From IMG/VR virus record IMGVR_UViG_3300013126_000079, positions 1-40,924 of that record: a stretch of 40,924 bases of DNA; one strand, given 5' to 3'. Below, piece after piece: positions 25,090-32,558 of this stretch. Positions within the stretch are counted from its first letter, which is position 1. Each line of letters starts with the position of its first letter. The notes beneath the pieces were generated by a model, which ran no database searches, was not told the DNA's origin, and was given only the letters and a program-made list of their open reading frames with translations. This DNA comes from a virus. Both the position numbers and the translations under genes were made by a program.

Positions 25090-26096
25090 GTGATTGGAAT
25101 GATTTTCGTAGTTTAGGTGGTGGAAATTTTTTAATTCTTCCTCCAGTACAAGGTGTAGGATATTCTAATTTTGGTTCTTCTACTGATTTACAGACGGAGT
25201 GGGATAATAAACTAATCCCGTTACAGTTACCTAAGATAAGCAATGCAGCTAGAGATTTTTCTTCAACAGGTAATTTTTCTTTTGGTTCTGCTCCAAGAAG
25301 CAGAATTAAACTTTATGAAGTAGCGGTAAGAAATTTTACTATTAATGCTGCTCACCAAATGACGGTTAGACCGAATACGATTAATGTAATTCGTGCAGCA
25401 AATACTATTACCATAGGTGGCAATGGCATTATATCAGCGAATGATACAGGTGCTGCTTATGCTGATACGAATGTTGGCGGAGTTTTCCTAGGTTATCCAT
25501 ATAATCACGCTCAAAGAACTAATGCAGGCGTAACCCCAACTCAAAACTCTAATGGTGGTCCTACTGCAGCTACAGCTTCATCAGGAGAGCCGCAAATGGA
25601 TAGCAATGAGCCATCTAGTGGGACGGCTGATGCTGGTGCTCCAGGTGGTTATTTATCTGGTGGTGCTGGGGGTACAAGAGGAAATACGATAAGATCAGCC
25701 GTTATTTTAATAGCTAAGAACATAATTATTAATGGAAATATTACTTTAAATGGAACTAACGCTACAGTGAGTGCTAACGGTGGTCATGGTGGCGGTCATG
25801 GCGGTTATCTATATTGCATAGCTAATAATATTACTTATCCAGGCGGAACAATTAACGTATCTGGCGGTAATGGTGCTGCTGGTGGTGGTGCTAATAGTGG
25901 TTCTGGCGGTGGTGGTCATTGCGGTTTATTTGTCGCTTATGCTAAAGCTTTTAGTGGATCAGGGACTACGATTACAGCTAATGTAGGAACGGCTGGGGCG
26001 AAAACTGGAACTGGTATTAATGGAACAAATGGGGGATTCCCTTTCCCATTACTTGGAGCAGGTTATTTACAATATATAGGAGATCCATTTGCATAA
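25086..26096 (+). CDS. Polyglycine-rich tail adhesin, 336 aa
   Basis: Residues 150-330 are rich in Gly with glycine runs (GGAGGTRGN, GGHGGGHGG, GGNGAAGGGANSGSGGGG). Such runs form polyglycine-II sandwiches in phage adhesins such as Salmonella phage S16 gp38 (established for that family; similarity here is of composition). The N-terminal 140 residues are beta-rich and probably bind the shaft. The centre has a parallel-beta-like part (AVILIAKNIIINGNITLNGT). It overlaps the fibre gene before it and likely binds the host receptor. Confidence 0.65.
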   Translation: MSDWNDFRSLGGGNFLILPPVQGVGYSNFGSSTDLQTEWDNKLIPLQLPKISNAARDFSSTGNFSFGSAPRSRIKLYEVAVRNFTINAAHQMTVRPNTINVIRAANTITIGGNGIISANDTGAAYADTNVGGVFLGYPYNHAQRTNAGVTPTQNSNGGPTAATASSGEPQMDSNEPSSGTADAGAPGGYLSGGAGGTRGNTIRSAVILIAKNIIINGNITLNGTNATVSANGGHGGGHGGYLYCIANNITYPGGTINVSGGNGAAGGGANSGSGGGGHCGLFVAYAKAFSGSGTTITANVGTAGAKTGTGINGTNGGFPFPLLGAGYLQYIGDPFA

Positions 26097-26123
26097 AAAA
26101 ATAAAAATGTTAGGGTTTTAAAT

Positions 26124-26282
26124 ATGAATGAGTTACCTTTTTTCACAGTAAATAACCCAGAACTAAAACTAAGCCCTTACGAAGCATTAGAAGAAGTACA
26201 GAATTTTTGGAAAAGCACTGACCCAATAAATTTAGAACTTAAAAAAATGTTTACAGAACTAGAAGAAGAGTTAGGATATTAG
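26124..26282 (+). CDS. 52-aa acidic protein
   Basis: Short protein with NNPELKLSPYEALEEVQNFW in the centre and an acidic helix at the end (FTELEEELGY). Follows the adhesin gene by 27 bases, with a weak TTAGGG site. It is followed by two more short genes at 3-base spacing. Unknown function; the helix pattern suggests a small partner of a larger virion protein. Confidence 0.5.
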   Translation: MNELPFFTVNNPELKLSPYEALEEVQNFWKSTDPINLELKKMFTELEEELGY

Positions 26283-26285
26283 ATT

Positions 26286-26450
26286 ATGCACGAAATTTTT
26301 GTTAATTGGGAAAAGCAACTTCTTTCTGAGCCTAGAATGGAAATTGAACTTTCTCCTCTTCATTCTAAGGTAACTAAATTAGACAAACTAAAATGGAAAA
26401 TAAAAGAGATGTATTGGGATTTTGCAGACTGGTTAAAAGATAGGTTTTAA
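26286..26450 (+). CDS. 54-aa Trp-rich small protein
   Basis: Peptide with three Trp in the second half (KWKIKEMYWDFADWLKDRF), an amphipathic helix with membrane-interface character. Starts 3 bases after the preceding stop and is followed 2 bases later by the next gene. Not recognised. Could be a small virion or lysis accessory protein. Confidence 0.45.
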   Translation: MHEIFVNWEKQLLSEPRMEIELSPLHSKVTKLDKLKWKIKEMYWDFADWLKDRF

Positions 26451-26452
26451 AT

Positions 26453-26587
26453 ATGAAAAAGAATAGTTTGTACGGGAATATTAACAAAAGAAAAAAAGCA
26501 GGGATTTCTAGACCCAAAAGTAAATCTACGATAGACCCGAAAACATATAAGAAAATGAAAGATAAAAAGGGCGGCTTCAAAGATTAA
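26453..26587 (+). CDS. Podovirus-type small basic protein, 44 aa
   Basis: The layout NINKRKKAGISRPKSKSTID followed by a KMKDKKGGFKD tail matches a short conserved protein found in structural modules of T7-like phages (KAGTSR.K..STIS..Y..M..GF pattern). I recognise the pattern from such phages, not from a named family with known role. It sits directly before an HNH-like protein, the usual neighbour. Confidence 0.65.
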   Translation: MKKNSLYGNINKRKKAGISRPKSKSTIDPKTYKKMKDKKGGFKD

Positions 26588-26589
26588 TC

Positions 26590-26844
26590 ATGGCTGATAA
26601 AAAAAGAGATTACAAGAGAGAGTACCAAAATTATCAGGGCAAACCCGATCAAATTAAAAAACGTGCTTCACGCAACGCTGCTAGAAGAAAGATGCAGGCA
26701 GAAGGCAAGGTTAGTAAAGGAGATGGAAAGGACATAGACCACAAGAACGGTAATCCTCACGATAATTCCAAATCAAACTTAAGAGTTCAATCTAAATCAC
26801 AAAACAGATCATTCCCAAGAAATAAAAACGGCGGAAAGAGATAA
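26590..26844 (+). CDS. HNH-like small protein, 84 aa
   Basis: Residues 44-78 carry DGKDIDHKNGNPHDNSKSNL followed by RVQSKSQNRSF, the DH-N-N pattern of HNH nucleases and of a conserved podovirus protein. The first zinc-binding Cys pairs of true HNH enzymes are absent. The N-terminus is very basic (YQGKPDQIKKRASRNAARRK), suiting nucleic-acid binding. In related phages this protein lies next to the small basic protein before it. Nuclease activity, for example in packaging, is possible but unproven. Confidence 0.65.
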   Translation: MADKKRDYKREYQNYQGKPDQIKKRASRNAARRKMQAEGKVSKGDGKDIDHKNGNPHDNSKSNLRVQSKSQNRSFPRNKNGGKR

Positions 26845-26853
26845 ACTTAAACC

Positions 26854-27174
26854 ATGAGCGGCATTAATCCTAGAGGAACAACAGGAACACCAGTAGCGAT
26901 ACTTGGGGGAACGGCACATTCGATAAACTTTACTGGTACAAGTGCAATAAATTCAATAGCATTTAACGCAAATACAAGAATTTTAGCAGGGATGGTAGCA
27001 ACTCAACCATGTTTTATTAGGGCAGGTGATAGTACCGTAGTAGCTACTACAGCAGATACTTATTTAGCAGCAGGTACGGTTTATAGTTTTGGCATAAATT
27101 CCAATGTCACAAACATAGCTGTAATTCAAGAAACCACTGGTGGTACATTGAGATTTTTTGAATCAACACCTTAA
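26854..27174 (+). CDS. Small beta-rich virion-type protein, 106 aa
   Basis: Gly/Thr/Ile/Ala-rich with strands such as HSINFTGTSAINSIAFNANT and VTNIAVIQETTGGTLRFFES. Composition and length match small decoration or fibre-associated proteins of phage structural regions. It ends tail-to-tail with the sigma factor gene, overlapping by 12 bases, and no terminator lies between them. Confidence 0.55.
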   Translation: MSGINPRGTTGTPVAILGGTAHSINFTGTSAINSIAFNANTRILAGMVATQPCFIRAGDSTVVATTADTYLAAGTVYSFGINSNVTNIAVIQETTGGTLRFFESTP

Positions 27175-27927
27175 CGCCTCATAATCTCCACGCAGTGACT
27201 CTTTCAAAAAATCTAAATTGCGATTAATGATTTTACTCAACTCAAAATAGGTTAAGTTGTAAAGTTTAGATAATTCAGTTTTATTCATTTCTTGGTTTAA
27301 AAAACTTAACATTATTGCTTGTTCATTAGCAGGAATTTGTGATAAAAAATAATTTACATTATCAGCAAGATCATCATAATCTCTATGAAGATCAGGGATA
27401 CTTTCCTTCAAGGGTTCAGATTCCCCTATGGGTACATCAATAGATTCTATAAGTTGGCTAGAGTAAGCTTGATATAATTTATCAAATTGTTTTTTAGAAA
27501 GCTTAAGTTTCTCTCTAATGATTTCTAATGGTTCTATGTTTAAAAGACTATGCAATTCTTGAATAGCATAATATTTTAAAACAGGAATTTTAATAGTAGA
27601 TGATGATTGCATGAATTTTTGGATGCGTTGATTAATCCACTGCCCAGCGTAAGTGCTAAATCGATACCCTAAACTTGCATCAAACTTTTCAGCAGCACGC
27701 CTTAAACCTGTTACCGCTTCTGAAATTAAATCTTCTAGTTCATAACCTCTATCTACAAAACGATTCGCAATATGCCTAGCCAATCTAAGGTTATGATAAA
27801 TTAAAATTTTTTCGTAATCAATTCTTGATAATTCGGAACGAGCGAGCCATAAATTTAATTCTTTTTCTTCTGCTTCTTTAAGTACAGGAATTTTTTTTAT
27901 CTTATTTAAAAGATCAGATAAGCTCAT
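27163..27927 (-). CDS. Phage-encoded sigma-70-family factor
   Basis: Directs host RNA polymerase to particular promoters. Region 2 is clear at residues 43-110: LRLARHIANRFVDRGYELED and LISEAVTGLRRAAEKFDASL, then a region-2.4-like segment, GYRFSTYAGQWINQRIQKF. Region 3 is short (110-170). Region 4 at 195-245 (ANEQAIMLSFLNQEMNKTEL, then a helix-turn-helix ending in KESLRG) is more diverged. It lacks region 1.1, so it resembles group 3/4 or phage sigma. It lies on the opposite strand to the late genes it may control. A TATAAT box 6 nt before the ATG suggests a leaderless mRNA made by the housekeeping polymerase. Confidence 0.8.
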   Translation of the reverse strand: MSLSDLLNKIKKIPVLKEAEEKELNLWLARSELSRIDYEKILIYHNLRLARHIANRFVDRGYELEDLISEAVTGLRRAAEKFDASLGYRFSTYAGQWINQRIQKFMQSSSTIKIPVLKYYAIQELHSLLNIEPLEIIREKLKLSKKQFDKLYQAYSSQLIESIDVPIGESEPLKESIPDLHRDYDDLADNVNYFLSQIPANEQAIMLSFLNQEMNKTELSKLYNLTYFELSKIINRNLDFLKESLRGDYEALRC

Positions 27928-27933
27928 ACTTTT

Positions 27934-27939
27934 ATTATA
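27934..27939 (-). promoter_or_regulatory. -10 box (TATAAT) of the sigma gene
   Basis: Perfect TATAAT with a 6-nt gap to the ATG at 27927; no Shine-Dalgarno between them. A TTTTAA-like -35 can be placed 17 bp upstream, inside the 16-bp repeat at 27949-27964. Confidence 0.5.
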
Positions 27940-27948
27940 AAATACATG

Positions 27949-27964
27949 GAGTAAACTTAAAATA
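27949..27964 (+). repeat. 16-bp repeat GAGTAAACTTAAAATA, copy 2
   Basis: Exact second copy of the element at 24358-24373, ending directly before ATG 27965 on the plus strand. On the other strand it overlaps the -35 area of the sigma gene promoter. Confidence 0.5.
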
Positions 27965-28024
27965 ATGGCTATGGATTTATCTGGCGATTATATTAGGAAG
28001 GATAATGCCTCAAAAAATAAGTAA
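27965..28024 (+). CDS. 19-aa possible leader peptide
   Basis: Short reading frame (MAMDLSGDYIRKDNASKNK) right after the 16-bp repeat, ending inside the next small gene. It may be a leader peptide, a decayed gene start or nothing. A single-base insertion or deletion would fuse it to the following frame, so a sequencing error is possible. Confidence 0.25.
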   Translation: MAMDLSGDYIRKDNASKNK

Positions 28025-28121
28025 TTTAACTGCTTTAAAGGCTATTTTAGGATTGTTGACGATTGATGCGGTTGCGAGAAATTGCCAATTTGGGGGTTTA
28101 ATTGTTGAAACAATATTATGA
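28005..28121 (+). CDS. 38-aa small hydrophobic protein
   Basis: Has a good AGGAAGG site 4 nt before its ATG and overlaps the next gene by 4 bases (ATGA), both typical of a translated gene. The peptide (ISNLTALKAILGLLTIDAVA near the start) is hydrophobic and could lie in the membrane. With the next gene it may form a small membrane pair, for instance lysis-related. Function unknown. Confidence 0.5.
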   Translation: MPQKISNLTALKAILGLLTIDAVARNCQFGGLIVETIL

Positions 28122-28474
28122 ATGGTTTTGAAATTGTTTTTAGCGATGTTAATTTTTATGCCGCTCTAGTCGGTATTTTAACTTTTGGCTGGATGGTTTT
28201 TAAATTTATTTTAAATGCAAGAATCGCTCCACTAGAAAAACAAGCTGAACTAAATAAATACGATATTTCGACTTTAAAGACTTCCTGCGAAAAACTCAAA
28301 GAAGAACACCAAGAAAGTAAAATCACACTTGGAATTATGAATGAAAGAATGACAACTAATTTTATTCAAATAGCTAAAGATTTAAGCGAAATAAAAAATC
28401 TACTTACTCCAATGCAAGCAGATATTAAGCACAATGCCAAATCTATTATCAGTTTAGAAGCTAAAAAAAGTTAG
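28118..28474 (+). CDS. Membrane-anchored coiled-coil protein, holin/hemolysin-like, 118 aa
   Basis: One membrane span at about residues 13-33 (NFYAALVGILTFGWMVFKFI) is followed by a charged linker and a coiled coil from 38 to 115 ending in EAKKS. This build, short N-terminal span plus soluble coiled coil, resembles phage XhlA-type lysis accessories and pore proteins. It could instead be a virion or membrane-anchoring protein. It is the last gene of the rightward unit and overlaps the preceding small hydrophobic gene. Confidence 0.5.
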   Translation: MNGFEIVFSDVNFYAALVGILTFGWMVFKFILNARIAPLEKQAELNKYDISTLKTSCEKLKEEHQESKITLGIMNERMTTNFIQIAKDLSEIKNLLTPMQADIKHNAKSIISLEAKKS

Positions 28475-28569
28475 CAACCTTTAGTTCTAATCTTAACTCC
28501 ACCTTTTTTGGGTGCAGGTTTATCAGTCTTTTTTGGTAATCCTTTAGTATAACCGTTTGATTTTTTCAT
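28471..28569 (-). CDS. 32-aa basic peptide
   Basis: Minus-strand reading frame, MKKSNGYTKGLPKKTDKPAP then KKGGVKIRTKGC, strongly basic. It overlaps the preceding gene's end and the promoter region of the following gene. GGAAG lies about 12 nt upstream. Small Lys/Gly/Arg peptides of this type are often seen in phage structural blocks, but this one is only weakly supported. Confidence 0.35.
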   Translation of the reverse strand: MKKSNGYTKGLPKKTDKPAPKKGGVKIRTKGC

Positions 28570-28589
28570 GATTTTAATTATCTTCCATC

Positions 28590-28617
28590 TTGCTTTTCAA
28601 GTCAATAAGCATATAAT
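28590..28617 (+). promoter_or_regulatory. Sigma-70-type promoter of the 143-aa gene
   Basis: TTGCTT (28590-28595), a 16-bp spacer and TATAAT (28612-28617). The best housekeeping-type promoter in the window. The ATG at 28625 is 7 nt after the -10 box, so the message would start at or within a base or two of the start codon. Confidence 0.65.
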
Positions 28618-28624
28618 AGTTTAC

Positions 28625-29056
28625 ATGAATTTACCTTTGCAGGATTTGGGAACGAAAAGAAAAAAGAAATATTCAGAAGAATTTTATTACGCTTTAATCG
28701 AGGAAACCAAAAAACGATACGGAGATTCGATCTTCAGGGAATTACCTGATTTGTTCTTGAGCATGTGTGAAGCTCTAAATGATGATTCTATCCCTCGAAA
28801 TTGGGATCATTTGGTCTCTAATAAACGAAATTCAAGACAAGCTCAAACTAAGGCTTTAACTGAAATTTATCAGGCTAGAGGCAATGAGCCTATAGCAATG
28901 CAAGAAATTCAAAGATTAATGAAAGAAAAATTCCCTGAAATTACGGCTGCCTCTATCGTGGGGATTAATCAAATTTTAAAAGGTTACGGGCTTTGTGAAT
29001 TAGTTAAGAAAGGTGGTACTGTTACGATTTGGCGTGGAAAATTTGGAAATAGATAA
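28625..29056 (+). CDS. Unknown solitary protein, 143 aa
   Basis: The start is placed at ATG 28625 and not at the upstream ATG 28568, because the earlier start would put a perfect promoter inside the gene. The protein begins MNLPLQDLGTKRKKKYSEEF and is helical in its first 70 residues. The second part (about 80-140: KALTEIYQARGNEPIAMQEI, then TVTIWRGKFG) looks like a winged-helix DNA-binding domain. It could be a transcription regulator. It has its own promoter and a strong terminator at 29148, as expected of a moron gene. No Shine-Dalgarno. Confidence 0.6.
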   Translation: MNLPLQDLGTKRKKKYSEEFYYALIEETKKRYGDSIFRELPDLFLSMCEALNDDSIPRNWDHLVSNKRNSRQAQTKALTEIYQARGNEPIAMQEIQRLMKEKFPEITAASIVGINQILKGYGLCELVKKGGTVTIWRGKFGNR

Positions 29057-29147
29057 CTTGTTTTTAACTTTTTAGGTTATAATAATTTATGTATATTTAT
29101 AGGTTACCTTTTATAAGTGACTTATTTTTTTCATTCCGAATCCTTCT

Positions 29148-29187
29148 GCCCTCAAGTTTTTAATTTTTCTCTTGAGGGCTTTTTTTT
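29148..29187 (+). terminator. Rho-independent terminator
   Basis: Stem GCCCTCAAG (29148-29156) pairs with CTTGAGGGC (29171-29179), and eight T follow. It ends the rightward transcription of the 143-aa gene. The transposon inserted two bases after its T-run (target copy at 29189-29196), so the terminator itself is intact. Confidence 0.9.
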
Positions 29188-29188
29188 A

Positions 29189-29196
29189 ATCTTTTT
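29189..29196. repeat. Left target-site duplication ATCTTTTT
   Basis: Identical to 32583-32590, directly outside the two terminal inverted repeats. An 8-bp duplication is the established hallmark of the IS1595 family. Confidence 0.9.
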
Positions 29197-29220
29197 CGGA
29201 ATCATCCCTTGGCGTAGGAA
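29197..29220. repeat. Left terminal inverted repeat, 24 bp
   Basis: Starts CGGAATCATCCCTTG and ends CGTAGGAA. It differs from the right repeat by one base at position 16 (G here, A there). Confidence 0.9.
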
Positions 29221-29248
29221 TTTATAGTATTATGAAATTATGGTGCTC

Positions 29249-31600
29249 TTATTTATCTACCCAAAGACGATTGAGACTTTTATTTACATTTTCTTTAATA
29301 TTAATAATTTCTTGTTCTTTTTCAATAATTTCTTTATCTTTTTCCCCTAATTCTTCTATTAATTTAATTTGTTCTTTAACAGGGGGAACTGGTATTTTTA
29401 AAAATAGATAATTGTCCAAATCCAAATGCTTTACATTCGTTCCAGTAGAAAAACGCCTTGCTTCTTTTAAAAATGATTCTGCGTGAAATATTATATGTAG
29501 ATATTGTTTAAGTACGGAATTGCTAATAACATTAATTTTTGCTAAATCCATAGAAAATGCACCTTCTTCTTTTACTATTATACTTCTAGCAATAATCTCA
29601 GACGTTGGCGTTAAATCTGTTATGGCTACAAGTAAATCTCCTTCTTTTACCATGTAGCGATCTTTTATTTCTGTATCTTTTTTAATGTATTTAAAACTTG
29701 GCACGTACTTATATCCTTTTTGTATAGATTTTAGGTTGTACATTGGAATACCAAAATCAATAGGGCTTAAATAAACACTTTTGTATGAAAAGCCACGAGT
29801 TAATTTAATTAAGTCTCCAAGTTCTACAAAATTAAGATCACACTCAGAATCCCTGTTTTGATAAAAAGAGTTAATCAATGTAAACCCTTTACGTTTTATT
29901 TCGGCTCTAGGGATAATATCAAAACCACCAATTAAATTAACGTGTTCTTCGTTTGTAATTGAGCATTTAGATTCAAAATCCTTAATATCGCTTTTAATTT
30001 CTGTTAATTTAATTCTTTTACTATCTAAGGAATAGCCATCATTAATTACTTCAAAGAAAAATACATTATTGGGTTTAACTGGTTTATGAACATTTTTACA
30101 ATACATAATGTTAGTTTTAACTCCTGTGTACGGTAAAAATACACCATGTGGCAGTGATACAATTGTTTGAACATCGCAATTATCAAAAAGCCATTCTCTA
30201 GTTTTTTTCAAATCTTTTCTAAACATAAAACCTTCTGGAACAACTAAAGCCATTCTTCCACCTTTTTTTAAAGCATTAATGCAATGTTGAACACAAATAC
30301 TATCACCATTATTATTAGGGATTGGGTATCTTTGCCCATATTCAGTTTGTTGGGAATATGGAATATTACTTATAATTGCATCATATTCGCCATGTTTTTT
30401 TGATACTTTGTCTGGGTTTAGACTGTCGGTCTGCGTAATATTACTATGACCATCACCCGATAAGATCATGTTCATTTTTGCTATTCTGGCTGTATTTGTT
30501 ATTTCACTGCCATAAATACTATACTTTTTAAGCCTCTTTAAATGTTCTGGGTCATTCAGCTCAGATTTAGACATATTATCGTAAATATGCTTAAACGCTT
30601 GTATTAACATTCCACCAGTACCACAAAAAGGATCATATACAGTTTCACCAAATTGAGGGTTAATTAAGCACGTCATAGTCTTGACAATATGTCTAGGTGT
30701 GAAATACTCACCTAAATCATTTTTAGTTGAGGTTGTAGCTTTTAAAAAATGTTCAAAAGAATCACCTTTTACATCCATGTTAATTGCAGTGAGAATTAAT
30801 GGGTCTAATTTATCTACAATACTTCTAACAATTTTTCCATTGTTAATTCCTAGCTCTTTAGGTAAAACGCTATTTTCTCCATATAATTTATTTAGTTTGG
30901 GCAATACAACCTTATTGAGGTTTTCTAACAATTCATCATTATCTTTAATTTCTCTAAAATTACTCCATCTAGCAAACTTTGGTATTTCTGATTTAAAACC
31001 TTGTTCGTCTTTCAAAGCTTCAATGTCTGACAATAATTTCAAAAACAATAGATTGGAAAATTCGTTAAATCTTTCTATGCCTGCCCTCAAGCCAACTTTC
31101 CTTAAATCATCATTTGCTTCAGTAAAAATATTAATTAAATCTACTCTAGATATTTGAACTTCTCTTGGAACAGTAGAGACTTCATGCTTGTCTAAATATT
31201 GAAGAGCTAAGGACTCTCTGATAAGTTCGTCTAACTCTTCACCATTAAGTAATAATGCTTGATTAGTTTTTTGATGGATTGTTTTGTAAAATACTCCATC
31301 TGTTGCAAAAACAATAGGGCTATTAAGTTTTTTTGCGTAACCAAGTCCTTGTTCTAAAGCTTCGTTTAAATCCCTACCTGGTCTTTTAGCTTCTATTATT
31401 GCTATTGGGTGGTTTAAATCCCTCTCGCTTGAATACAGTATGTAATCTGGATGCTTGCCTTGTAGCTTCTTGTTCTCTGTTTCACTTCTAGGATTTTCAA
31501 AGTAAACATTCCTACCCCCCCCATGTAAATACCAGTTAAGAGATTCAAGCTTTTTATCAATTATGTATCGTGTATCTGCTTCTACTGGTGCTTTAGCCAT
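29249..31600 (-). CDS. Single-chain restriction-modification protein (R-M-S fusion)
   Basis: One polypeptide with three parts. Residues 1-130 are an HsdR-N nuclease domain with a PD-(D/E)xK site (D52, then E70 and K72 in AIIEAK). Residues 150-540 are an HsdM-type N6-adenine methylase with motif I DPFCGTGGM (323-331) and motif IV NIPY (412-415). About 600-783 is one HsdS-type recognition domain plus one connecting helix. There is no SF2 helicase/translocase, unlike type I enzymes; the plan is nearer type IIG. The start MAKAPVEAD (31600) is preferred over the longer frame at 31648 because a TACAAT box lies 6 nt before it. Confidence 0.85.
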   Translation of the reverse strand: MAKAPVEADTRYIIDKKLESLNWYLHGGGRNVYFENPRSETENKKLQGKHPDYILYSSERDLNHPIAIIEAKRPGRDLNEALEQGLGYAKKLNSPIVFATDGVFYKTIHQKTNQALLLNGEELDELIRESLALQYLDKHEVSTVPREVQISRVDLINIFTEANDDLRKVGLRAGIERFNEFSNLLFLKLLSDIEALKDEQGFKSEIPKFARWSNFREIKDNDELLENLNKVVLPKLNKLYGENSVLPKELGINNGKIVRSIVDKLDPLILTAINMDVKGDSFEHFLKATTSTKNDLGEYFTPRHIVKTMTCLINPQFGETVYDPFCGTGGMLIQAFKHIYDNMSKSELNDPEHLKRLKKYSIYGSEITNTARIAKMNMILSGDGHSNITQTDSLNPDKVSKKHGEYDAIISNIPYSQQTEYGQRYPIPNNNGDSICVQHCINALKKGGRMALVVPEGFMFRKDLKKTREWLFDNCDVQTIVSLPHGVFLPYTGVKTNIMYCKNVHKPVKPNNVFFFEVINDGYSLDSKRIKLTEIKSDIKDFESKCSITNEEHVNLIGGFDIIPRAEIKRKGFTLINSFYQNRDSECDLNFVELGDLIKLTRGFSYKSVYLSPIDFGIPMYNLKSIQKGYKYVPSFKYIKKDTEIKDRYMVKEGDLLVAITDLTPTSEIIARSIIVKEEGAFSMDLAKINVISNSVLKQYLHIIFHAESFLKEARRFSTGTNVKHLDLDNYLFLKIPVPPVKEQIKLIEELGEKDKEIIEKEQEIINIKENVNKSLNRLWVDK

Positions 31601-31606
31601 AAACAA

Positions 31607-31612
31607 ATTGTA
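31607..31612 (-). promoter_or_regulatory. -10 box (TACAAT) of the R-M-S gene
   Basis: TACAAT, one base off the consensus, ends 6 nt before the ATG at 31600, with no Shine-Dalgarno in between and no good -35. It supports the shorter start and a leaderless message. The lysis operon upstream on the same strand may also read into the gene. Confidence 0.35.
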
Positions 31613-31622
31613 CTTTATTACT

Positions 31623-32534
31623 TCAAGGAATGATACTTTGCTTAGCAACTAATCCAAACATATCCTTAGACTCTCTATTGTTCCATCTAAAAGCAAACTC
31701 ATTTACGTAAAGCTGTAAATATTTTGTACTTACATGATGATATATACCTATTATACCTCTCTTTAATACGCTCCAGAAGGATTCTATAGAATTTGTGTGG
31801 ATACTACCTACCGCATATTCTTTGCTGTGATCTACTCTTTCATGGTTGTAACCATTTTTAGATACTTGACTGTAACCAGTAAACTCATCAGAGTAAATAG
31901 TGCTTTCAGCTTCTACAGTCTCTTTAATGAAAGCTATAAGCTGTTTACCTGAAAGCTTTTTACCCTCTTCATTCATAGTAGCTACTTTAGCAACTACCTT
32001 GTTTAAAGCTCTATTAACAATACCTATAACTGGAGTTTTATTAGTTCCTCTGCCTCTTAATCCACCTTGTGGCTTATCATTGTCATCATCTTTCTTGGAT
32101 TGCTTTCTAGGCTTACCACCTACATAAGTCTCATCTATTTCCGATATTTCTCTGAAAAGCTCTAAGTCTTCATTGCTCATAGCTTCCCTGATCTTCTTAA
32201 GCATTCTCCATGCTGTTTTATAAGTTACTTTAATTTCTCTCTGTAACTGGTATCCAGATATTCCTTTCTTTGAGTTAAGCATTAAATGGATAGCGTAAAA
32301 CCATTTTCTTAAGTCTGTATCAGACTTTTCAAAGATTGTGTCTTTGAATATTGAAAACGTATTAAAACAGTTCTTACAGTTAAATATCTTAGGATATTTA
32401 GGCTCTCTGTAAATCTTGTATTTAACAGCTCCACAATGAGGGCAAGTAACTCCATCTGGATACCTAACTCCAATAAAGTATTCAATTACTGAAAGCTCTG
32501 TAGGGAATTTTTCAAAAAAGCTAAATACGTCCAT
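31623..32534 (-). CDS. IS1595-family transposase
   Basis: A 303-residue enzyme with a zinc ribbon at the N-terminus (C31, C34, C53, C56 in CPHCG and CKNC). A helix-turn-helix follows (about 90-120), then an ISXO2-like DDE-type RNase-H domain. The acidic residues are D134 (EIDETYVGGK), D216 (YSDEFTGY) and N248 or E251 (NSIESFW), as is usual for this family. It cuts and joins at the 24-bp ends. It appears intact. It starts at the ATG 24 nt inside the right repeat, and its stop lies 22 bases before the start of the passenger gene. Confidence 0.9.
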   Translation of the reverse strand: MDVFSFFEKFPTELSVIEYFIGVRYPDGVTCPHCGAVKYKIYREPKYPKIFNCKNCFNTFSIFKDTIFEKSDTDLRKWFYAIHLMLNSKKGISGYQLQREIKVTYKTAWRMLKKIREAMSNEDLELFREISEIDETYVGGKPRKQSKKDDDNDKPQGGLRGRGTNKTPVIGIVNRALNKVVAKVATMNEEGKKLSGKQLIAFIKETVEAESTIYSDEFTGYSQVSKNGYNHERVDHSKEYAVGSIHTNSIESFWSVLKRGIIGIYHHVSTKYLQLYVNEFAFRWNNRESKDMFGLVAKQSIIP

Positions 32535-32558
32535 GTATTTAATATTAGCTAATATTTT

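Noticed and set aside
26590-26844. True HNH homing endonuclease
   Set aside because: Cysteine pairs are missing and the protein is a usual small member of podovirus structural blocks, so mobile-intron nuclease is unlikely.
27965-28121. Programmed frameshift joining the 19-aa and 38-aa frames
   Set aside because: The needed shift is +1, while the A-run would favour -1. The 38-aa gene has its own ribosome site.
28568-28624. Upstream start (28568) for the 143-aa gene
   Set aside because: It would put a near-consensus promoter inside the coding part and has no ribosome site.
29149-29187. Terminator as part of the transposon
   Set aside because: It lies outside the 8-bp target copy and the left inverted repeat, so it belongs to the phage.
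31601-31648. Sixteen extra N-terminal residues of the R-M-S protein
   Set aside because: They overlap the transposase end and lie before a -10-like box; typical HsdR-N sequence begins after them.
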